Virus record (IMG/VR): IMGVR_UViG_3300035181_000042
Location: 1-20,172 of that record
DNA: 20,172 nt
Reading direction: 5' to 3' (one strand)
Origin: a virus
Shown piece by piece: positions 15,876 to 20,172 of this stretch. Numbering within the stretch: the first letter of the stretch is position 1; every line of letters begins with the position of its first letter. The notes beneath the pieces are model-generated. The model searched no databases. It saw nothing but the letters and a program-made list of their open reading frames with translations, and was not told the origin of the DNA. The translations under genes were made by a program, and so were the position numbers.

Positions 15876-16403
15876 TTAAGCAGCCAGCTTTGCAATATCA
15901 GCCTTAACTTTAGCCAAGCGCTTCTCAGCGGAATCAGCCTCAGCAAGAACAAGTGCCTTGTTATTCGCTAACAACACAACATCACCAGCTAGTGCTTCGA
16001 TCTTACTGGTTAGGCTTTCGATCTTGGAATTCAGCTCGGACACTTTAGTTTGCGCAGTTGCTACCGCGTCAGTCTTCATCTTCTCGGCCTTCTCAGCAGC
16101 ATCAACCAGCTTGCCGGCAACAGCGGTATCAGCAGTCGCAAGAACGTCAGAAGCTTTCTCATTGGCTTTTGCAATAATATCAGCCGCATCAGCCTTTGCT
16201 TTCTTAACCTGCTCTTTAACCTTGACCATTTCATCAAGGTTTTCATCGCGCTCTTTCAGCGCAGCATTGGCTTGCAGCTTGTATTCTTTCGCGGCCTGCT
16301 CAAGCGAGCCAACCTCATCGAGCACTTTTGCAGCGCCCATCATTGCTTCATATTTCACGGCGGCACGTTTCAGCGTATCGGCAGCTTCTTTGTATTTGCT
16401 CAT
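15876..16403 (-). CDS. Coiled-coil protein of the tail cassette, 175 aa
   Basis: The ATG at 16403 follows AAGGAAAATCCC. Nearly the whole protein is Ala/Lys/Glu-rich helix with few aromatic residues or prolines, a typical long coiled coil; the segment SELNSKIESLTSKIEALAGD (about residues 122-141) shows clear heptads. No signal peptide or membrane segment is present. It lies between the 122-aa protein and the giant fibre gene and probably shares their transcript. It may be an assembly helper or oligomerisation partner for the fibre, or a minor virion protein; nothing in the sequence decides this. The long plus-strand frames opposite it reflect its biased composition. Confidence 0.85.
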   Translation of the reverse strand: MSKYKEAADTLKRAAVKYEAMMGAAKVLDEVGSLEQAAKEYKLQANAALKERDENLDEMVKVKEQVKKAKADAADIIAKANEKASDVLATADTAVAGKLVDAAEKAEKMKTDAVATAQTKVSELNSKIESLTSKIEALAGDVVLLANNKALVLAEADSAEKRLAKVKADIAKLAA

Positions 16404-16413
16404 GGGATTTTCC

Positions 16414-16782
16414 TTATGTTCTCAATGGAGTTGCACGGCGAGCGACAATTGACACAGTGACAGCGGCAGCAGTGCCGGGTATGGTCAGACGCGGTTGAAC
16501 GTATCGCGTTAATTCAACGATAGACTCAATGTCGTTTGCGGATTTTGAAATTGCAACGCCCTGAATATCAGTAAGCGGCACATAAACCGAGCCATCGTTC
16601 GATCCCTCAATGGCAGCAGTAGCGCCACCCCATGAGAGTGACTGGAATAATGCAGTTCGATCCGCCCAAGAGATGCCGATAATCGGCGCGCCAGTAGTAT
16701 CAGCGGTTGTTAGATTCCAAGAGATTAGAAAGACCGAGCCATCGCCCGATATATCTTTGGTTGTTGGTGCGACAATAGCCAT
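16414..16782 (-). CDS. Probable beta-sandwich virion protein, 122 aa
   Basis: The first gene after the predicted promoter at 16859-16832; its ATG at 16782 follows AAGGA with 8 nt spacing. The protein is beta-rich and has a pattern I recognise from small phage proteins found near tail fibre genes: ISWADRTALFQS, then an IEGSNDGSVYVPLTDIQG block (about residues 58-75), then ESIVELTRYVQPRLT, and a final short strand ending in Arg-rich residues. Such proteins are normally annotated hypothetical. A surface or decoration-like domain is likely from the fold type. It is separated by 10 nt from the coiled-coil gene. Confidence 0.85.
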   Translation of the reverse strand: MAIVAPTTKDISGDGSVFLISWNLTTADTTGAPIIGISWADRTALFQSLSWGGATAAIEGSNDGSVYVPLTDIQGVAISKSANDIESIVELTRYVQPRLTIPGTAAAVTVSIVARRATPLRT

Positions 16783-16807
16783 AATAATTTTCCTTCGAAG
16801 GGATTAG

Positions 16808-16822
16808 TCGCTATCACAGCGA
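16808..16822 (-). promoter_or_regulatory. Stem-loop at predicted transcript start, tail cassette promoter
   Basis: The transcript strand reads TCGCT GTGAT AGCGA: 5 pairs with a GTGAT loop. It lies within a few nucleotides of the predicted transcription start (about 16825). A second, related stem-loop with the same loop stands in the same place at the portal promoter. Confidence 0.5.
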
Positions 16823-16831
16823 GTTGTCCTG

Positions 16832-16859
16832 ATTGTAGTCAGGAGTAATTGAATTGCAA
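16832..16859 (-). promoter_or_regulatory. Predicted sigma70-type promoter for the tail cassette
   Basis: On the minus strand TTGCAA (16859-16854) and TACAAT (16837-16832) are separated by 16 bp. The -10 lies inside an inverted repeat, TCCTGA-CTACAA-TCAGGA (16844-16827), which could be an operator or just part of the promoter. It occupies the 84-bp gap after the terminase large subunit, and matches the sites at 11176 and 19627. Confidence 0.65.
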
Positions 16860-16866
16860 GCGTTAT

Positions 16867-18375
16867 TTAGTAGCCCATTGAACTAACTGAAACCTCGTAT
16901 TCAGGGATATTTAATTGAAGCAAAGCATCTGGTCTAATAGGCATTGCCCAAGTCAAAGCGAGAGCATCCCCAAAGTCGGGAGACCTAATGCCGCGCTTCT
17001 TTGCATCGTCCTTGCTTTCTAGTTTTAGCCGGCCATGGCTGTCATAGCTGTAGCGCAAGCCGCATAAATCAGCCTGCAATGCGTCATCATCAGGAAGTTG
17101 AACAGGTGGAGAACTTAGCCATTCCTTCATCAACCCCCACATTTCAGCGCGTTTGTTCACAAACTTTGTCTGGTCAAGCGCCTTCTCGCCAAAGTTTACA
17201 GCCCGACACTCTTTGTAATTCAACTCTTTTAGCCTGTCATATACTCCGGCACCAATTCCGCCAACGTCAATAAATACGGCGTCAGGCTTAAACTTCTTGA
17301 TGGATTGCAGCACAAGACCAACAACCTGCATCGTGTCCTTCCCTTGAACCGTCTCAATTATCTCAACGGTTCTGCCTTGCCTGATTACGATTACAGTCCT
17401 GTCCTCACCGAATCTTGCAGGATCAACGCCTATAATCTTGGCTCCATCGGCAACAGCTACCGCCTTTCTTGCTCTTGCTACCATGTCATGCTGAATAAGA
17501 GTCTTGTCGTCCGACACGCTAAATGCTTCTGCCGGAGTTGACGGGTACTCTTTCATAAACTGCTTTTCATCAGCCATTTCACTGATTTTCAGCCTACGCC
17601 ACATCATTTGTTGCTCATCTAAATCATATAGCTCACCGTAAGCGCGATCCTCTTCGCTTAGTACAACACCTTCTGCACGATACTCTTGTTGCCAGTGCCA
17701 CGGCACAAATATAGCCTGCCATCCTCCGCCACCGACCTCGCCCTGCTGCCATATTTTATGGAATACGTTACCTATCCCGTCTGCCGTAGATTCGAATATA
17801 ACCTCTGTGCCAGGCAATCTTGGGACGGTCTGCATAATTCCGGCTAAATGTTCCTCGGCGCTCGGCCAGTACGCGACCTCCGAACCAAGTAGATATTGCG
17901 CGGTAGCTGACCGGCCTGCACCTCTATTGCCAGCCGTGGCAACTTTATACCCACTATCCAGCTTTGAAAATGATAATTCCTTTGCGTTAGCTGCCCCCAG
18001 TGTCGGACGCATATCCTCTGGGTAGTTCTCTAAGTAACGGTTGGTCATACCGAACAGGTTATCGGTTGCGCTCTGCTCGTGAGTCAGTATGTAAGTCTGC
18101 TTGCCAAAGTTCATTACAGTTTTCCAGAAGAACCGGCCAGTGACATAGGTTGAGCAACCCTGCTGCCGCCCCTTAAGAATGACAGCGCGAACCATCCCTG
18201 TCTCTTTAAGCTGCGCCTCTAGTCTTTCGTGAATATACAACTGTGCTTTATTAAAGCTGAACGGCGAGATTTCGCCAGATTTGTTACGTATCTTCAGGAA
18301 GTTTCTGGCGTACTGTTCAAAGTCGCCCTTTAGTACGCGCAGCTTATCTCTTACCGCTAACTCAGATGATGTCAC
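16867..18375 (-). CDS. terL: Terminase large subunit
   Basis: A 502-residue packaging ATPase and nuclease. It starts at GTG 18375, overlapping the small subunit by 14 bp, with GAGG about 9 nt upstream. The ATPase domain has a deviant Walker A KGRQQGCST (residues 68-76), a Walker B-like YLLGSEVAYW (161-170, with E166 the likely catalytic Glu) and a coupling motif ESTADG (195-200). The nuclease domain shows the RNase H-type acidic residues D318 (IIGVDPARFG), D370 (AVFIDVGG) and D467/D470 (SPDFGDA). It docks on the portal and drives DNA into the procapsid, then cuts it. All expected motifs are present, so it should be functional. Length is normal for the family. Confidence 0.96.
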   Translation of the reverse strand: MTSSELAVRDKLRVLKGDFEQYARNFLKIRNKSGEISPFSFNKAQLYIHERLEAQLKETGMVRAVILKGRQQGCSTYVTGRFFWKTVMNFGKQTYILTHEQSATDNLFGMTNRYLENYPEDMRPTLGAANAKELSFSKLDSGYKVATAGNRGAGRSATAQYLLGSEVAYWPSAEEHLAGIMQTVPRLPGTEVIFESTADGIGNVFHKIWQQGEVGGGGWQAIFVPWHWQQEYRAEGVVLSEEDRAYGELYDLDEQQMMWRRLKISEMADEKQFMKEYPSTPAEAFSVSDDKTLIQHDMVARARKAVAVADGAKIIGVDPARFGEDRTVIVIRQGRTVEIIETVQGKDTMQVVGLVLQSIKKFKPDAVFIDVGGIGAGVYDRLKELNYKECRAVNFGEKALDQTKFVNKRAEMWGLMKEWLSSPPVQLPDDDALQADLCGLRYSYDSHGRLKLESKDDAKKRGIRSPDFGDALALTWAMPIRPDALLQLNIPEYEVSVSSMGY

Positions 18376-18757
18376 GTAGCAATTCCTCGATCCCTACCGT
18401 TATCTTGCCGGAGTGTTCGACCAACTGCTTATCAAGTCCGGCCAACTTCGCCTTCCCCATTGTTGCGGCAACCGCAGCGCTACTTTGTGGAGTCGGGGCA
18501 GTCATTGCAACTTGCCGCGCCTCTTCTAGCTCTGCCATAAGTGAATCAACTGTCACGTCATTACGTTTTGCAGCTTGATTCCTTAAAAAATCAAGACGTT
18601 CCGTTATATTACCGCCTTGCATTAATTCAAAAGCTTTAACTCGTATTGTTTCATCCTTCATTTTGCTGGCATTATATGACTTACGATACGCCTCGCTTGC
18701 ATTGCCTAACTCCATGAATGCAAGGCAGAAATTCTCTTGCTTTTGTGTCAGCGCCAT
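18362..18757 (-). CDS. terS: Terminase small subunit
   Basis: A 131-residue protein whose ATG shares one base with the stop of the DUF551-like gene (TAATG); AAGGAA lies upstream. The N-terminus LTQKQENFCLAFMELGNASE followed by AYRKSYNA is the classic DNA-binding helix-turn-helix entry of the Terminase_2 type. A central helical region (ERLDFLRNQAAKRNDVTVDS) and a Glu/Ala-rich oligomerisation helix follow, and the last part (KITVGIEELLRDII) probably contacts the large subunit. It recognises the packaging site in phage DNA. Its place directly before terL fits. Confidence 0.92.
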   Translation of the reverse strand: MALTQKQENFCLAFMELGNASEAYRKSYNASKMKDETIRVKAFELMQGGNITERLDFLRNQAAKRNDVTVDSLMAELEEARQVAMTAPTPQSSAAVAATMGKAKLAGLDKQLVEHSGKITVGIEELLRDII

Positions 18758-19017
18758 TACTCAGCTTCCTTTAATGCAACGGGTAAGTTAGGCAGCGGCA
18801 TCCAGTGGGATGGCTCATAAGTATCCCCCGAAATATCGCGCCACTGCCCTATTGAATCATCCCACCACAATACGACACGACATAAACAATCTACACACAA
18901 TATTGAATCACCATCCTTCGGCGCTGTTTCAATAGGTTGCCACGCTGGGGCTACATCAAAATCCAGATACTCACAACCCTCTGTGAGCTTGAGAATGTCT
19001 TTACAGGCTATACGCAT
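18757..19017 (-). CDS. DUF551-like protein
   Basis: An 86-residue protein whose ATG lies 2 nt after the stop of the 68-aa gene. The pattern WQPIETAPKDGD (residues about 26-37), then a VVLWWDD strand and a final PSHWMPLPNLP (about 69-79), is characteristic of the DUF551 group of small phage and prophage proteins. Their function is not known. There is no strong ribosome-binding site close by (GGAG about 14 nt away), so coupling with the preceding gene is likely. The N-terminal 25 residues (ACKDILKLTEGCEYLDFDV) are outside the recognisable domain. Confidence 0.85.
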   Translation of the reverse strand: MRIACKDILKLTEGCEYLDFDVAPAWQPIETAPKDGDSILCVDCLCRVVLWWDDSIGQWRDISGDTYEPSHWMPLPNLPVALKEAE

Positions 19018-19019
19018 GG

Positions 19020-19226
19020 TTAAGCTTTCATCTCCGCACGATAAGCATCGTCTTCTTCAGCTTTTGCGCGTTTCTGGCTCGCAAGGAAGTCATCCATGCT
19101 CATGGGGTCTTCCCCATTTGTTTGGGTTTCGATCACATAGCGCTTGTATGCCTGGTCATTCTGAATTGAATTGGCCGCCTTGCGTACCATTCCCGTCCCC
19201 ATTGGTGCATCTGATGCTTTTGCCAT
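19020..19226 (-). CDS. Small polar protein, 68 aa, with scaffold-like C-terminal motif
   Basis: ATG at 19226 with TAGGAG 5 nt upstream, a good start. The protein is polar, Ala/Asp/Glu/Lys-rich and probably partly helical. The central part reads AYKRYVIETQTNGEDPMSMD. It ends in EEDDAYRAEMKA, nearly the same as the C-terminal end of the scaffold (EEEAAYRAEMARR). I recognise no family. The shared end suggests it may bind the same partner as the scaffold. Confidence 0.82.
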   Translation of the reverse strand: MAKASDAPMGTGMVRKAANSIQNDQAYKRYVIETQTNGEDPMSMDDFLASQKRAKAEEDDAYRAEMKA

Positions 19227-19260
19227 ATCGACTCCTAATTTGATTCGTAAATACTTTTGG

Positions 19261-19560
19261 TTATGCAGCCATTTCCTGTTCGAAAGCCTTCTGTTCTTCT
19301 TGCTTCGCCGGTGCGCCCATTTGATTTGTCAGGCTGTCGGCTATTTGCTTGATGATACTCAGCGCCTCATTAATATTTCTTGCAGGAGTTTTGCCCCCTT
19401 CCGCGCCTTCTTCACCCTCAAGGCCAACGGTCATTGATCCATCATCACCGATAACCAATTCAATGGTCGTACTGCCAGCTTCAGCCTGTTCTTGTGGTTC
19501 TTGTGGTTCTTGTGGCATTCCCTGTGGCATTCCTTGTGGCGCTTGTTGCGGCATGTCCAT
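19261..19560 (-). CDS. Pro/Gln-rich small protein, 99 aa
   Basis: ATG at 19560, with AAGGGA at about 9 nt, located in the last codons of the preceding gene. The first 27 residues consist of MPQ/GMPQ/EPQ-type tripeptide repeats, encoded by imperfect 9-bp DNA repeats, and are surely disordered. A short beta-type segment (TIELVIGDDGSMTVGLEG, about residues 32-49) and a helix (about 63-80) follow. The C-terminus EEQKAFEQEMAA resembles the tail of the 68-aa protein and of the scaffold. A predicted promoter lies shortly upstream inside the preceding gene. Function unknown. Confidence 0.82.
   Translation of the reverse strand: MDMPQQAPQGMPQGMPQEPQEPQEQAEAGSTTIELVIGDDGSMTVGLEGEEGAEGGKTPARNINEALSIIKQIADSLTNQMGAPAKQEEQKAFEQEMAA
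19491..19547 (-). repeat. 9-bp imperfect tandem repeats coding for PQ-type tripeptides
   Basis: The 5' end of the 99-aa gene holds about six imperfect tandem units of 9 bp with a GAACCACAA-like or GGAATGCCACAA-like pattern on the coding strand. The units keep the frame. Copy number is likely to vary between relatives. Confidence 0.75.
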
Positions 19561-19565
19561 GATAT

Positions 19566-19769
19566 TTATCCCTTGATTAAATTAATATTCTTCTGCTTGA
19601 TTGTAGTCACTGCCATTTGTTTTGCAAGCAGTTTCGCCTGTTTTCTCATGCGAATTATTTTAACAAGACACTCTTCGCAACAATGCCTTGTCACATTCTT
19701 TTTGGTTGTCGGCAGAAGTCTAAGATCAGACTCTTGCACCCCGCGCTTACACTCCATACAGTAGGCCAT
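19566..19769 (-). CDS. Small Cys-cluster (zinc-binding-like) protein, 67 aa
   Basis: I choose the ATG at 19769, which has a perfect GGAGG with 5 nt spacing; a TTG at 19781 would put the Shine-Dalgarno sequence inside the gene. The protein contains C4-x2-C7 and H29-C30-C31-x2-C34, which together could bind one zinc ion, followed by a basic helix (IIRMRKQAKLLAKQ). Zinc-binding plus a basic helix suggests nucleic acid or protein binding, but the family is unknown to me. It begins 2 nt after the stop of the DUF6378-like gene. Its last third overlaps a promoter-like sequence used by the genes behind it. Confidence 0.83.
   Translation of the reverse strand: MAYCMECKRGVQESDLRLLPTTKKNVTRHCCEECLVKIIRMRKQAKLLAKQMAVTTIKQKNINLIKG
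19600..19627 (-). promoter_or_regulatory. Predicted promoter inside the Cys-cluster gene
   Basis: TTGCAA (19627-19622) and TACAAT (19605-19600) on the minus strand, 16 bp apart, with GTGAC before and CAAG after the -10. Hexamers, spacing and the TGACTACAATCA core equal those of the two intergenic promoters, but it lies within coding sequence (codons for MAVTTIKQ). It would drive the 99-aa gene, the 68-aa gene, DUF551 and the terminase genes. There is no GTGAT stem-loop behind this copy. Confidence 0.5.
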
Positions 19770-19771
19770 AT

Positions 19772-20065
19772 CTACCTCCAAGCTTTCTCAAGGTTTTCTG
19801 CCATGCCAGCCTCGGCTTTTAGTGCTGAGTACGCTATCCCGTCCAGCAAGCTATCGGTATGATGCTTTTGGCCGGTGAAGTTGCGCACGTTCTTTAGCAA
19901 CTCCATCAGCAGCCATCCTTCCGACTCCCTGATGCTGTGGCCGGTGATGATGTTGAATGCCTGCACCGCCTTACCCATACTTCTTTCGCCATCTGCTTTG
20001 TCGTATTGCTTTCCGCGCTCCTGCATTACTTCGGCAGCTTGAATCAGTAAACTGTCAGCCTTCAT
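19772..20065 (-). CDS. DUF6378-like phage protein
   Basis: A 97-residue protein. Its ATG overlaps the stop of the preceding gene as ATGA. The sequence AAEVMQERGKQYDKADGERS, then a MGKAVQAFNIITGHSI helix and a LLMELLKNVRNF segment, with HTDSLLDGIAYSALKAEA near the C-terminus, is the familiar pattern of DUF6378 proteins, which are common small phage proteins often found near terminase or replication genes. The conserved acidic helices resemble those of the all-alpha NTP pyrophosphatases, but no activity can be claimed from the sequence. Confidence 0.88.
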   Translation of the reverse strand: MKADSLLIQAAEVMQERGKQYDKADGERSMGKAVQAFNIITGHSIRESEGWLLMELLKNVRNFTGQKHHTDSLLDGIAYSALKAEAGMAENLEKAWR

Positions 20066-20172
20066 CGTTCTAATCCCTTCACCAGTGAAATTACGTCGCT
20101 CAATCCCTCAACTACAAATAAACTACCCTTCCATTCATCATGGAATTTTTGCTCATCCTTTGTTAGTGATCT
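20062..20172 (-). CDS. C-terminal end of a gene cut by the right window edge
   Basis: The frame is open from the edge to TGA at 20062 and gives 36 residues, including DEQKFHDEWKGSLFVVEG and ending SLVKGLER. The stop overlaps the DUF6378-like start (ATGA), as between other genes here, which supports it as a real gene end. Too little remains to name it. Confidence 0.7.
   Translation of the reverse strand, partial: RSLTKDEQKFHDEWKGSLFVVEGLSDVISLVKGLER

Noticed and set aside
15958-16460. Two long plus-strand open frames (164 and 136 codons) opposite the coiled-coil gene
   Set aside because: They mirror the biased Ala/Lys/Glu codons of the minus-strand gene, have no fitting ribosome site or neighbours, and would be the only plus-strand genes.
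19566-19781. TTG start at 19781 for the Cys-cluster protein
   Set aside because: The GGAGG motif lies after this codon and is ideally spaced for the ATG at 19769.
1-20172. tRNA genes, CRISPR arrays, insertion sequences, integrase or attachment sites, lysis genes
   Set aside because: I looked for them on both strands and found nothing that supports any of them here; they may lie outside the window.

Overview
The window is part of the genome of a short-tailed (podovirus-like) double-stranded DNA phage, or a prophage of that type, probably infecting a member of the Pseudomonadota. The evidence is a continuous head and tail morphogenesis region: terminase small and large subunits, a portal with a long helical C-terminus, a scaffold, an N4-gp56-type major capsid protein, an SU10-like head-tail adaptor, a large nozzle-like tail protein and two Ala/Asn-rich proteins that look like ejection (internal virion) proteins. 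There is no tape measure, sheath or long-tail tube gene. All credible genes lie on the minus strand, so transcription runs from the right edge to the left edge. Genes are tightly packed, often with ATGA, TAATG or short overlaps. No host gene, tRNA, CRISPR array, integrase, lysis gene or insertion sequence is visible.

Layout in transcription order. (1) 20172-18757: small accessory genes, namely a partial gene, a DUF6378-like protein, a small Cys-cluster protein, a Pro/Gln-rich 99-aa protein, a 68-aa protein and a DUF551-like protein. (2) 18757-16867: terminase small and large subunits. (3) 16859-11189: a cassette that starts with a recognisable promoter and holds a 122-aa probable beta-sandwich protein, a 175-aa coiled-coil protein, a 15-codon mini-ORF whose stop overlaps the next start, a 1489-aa tail fibre/tailspike-like protein and a 38-aa small protein. 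(4) 11176-1: a second copy of the same promoter type, then portal, 73-aa protein, scaffold, major capsid, two related 170/167-aa structural proteins, 162-aa and 95-aa proteins, adaptor, nozzle-like protein, a 309-aa repeat-bearing protein and a 293-aa partial gene that runs off the left edge.

The structural genes would act together: scaffold and capsid build the procapsid around the portal, the terminase fills it, adaptor and nozzle close it, the fibre binds the host, and the ejection proteins leave with the DNA.

The most interesting signals lie outside the large genes. Three promoter-like elements share TTGCA(A/T), a 16-bp spacer and TACAATCA. Two of them are followed, near the predicted transcript 5' end, by a small stem-loop whose paired bases covary. 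A short motif, A-(Y/F)-x-x-E-M, occurs at both ends of the scaffold and at the extreme C-termini of two small unrelated-looking proteins. A GTCGAGA..GACAG element recurs in three leaders. The 111-nt leader at 5355-5465 can form strong, partly competing stem-loops. I could not run any search, so family names rest on sequence patterns I recognise.
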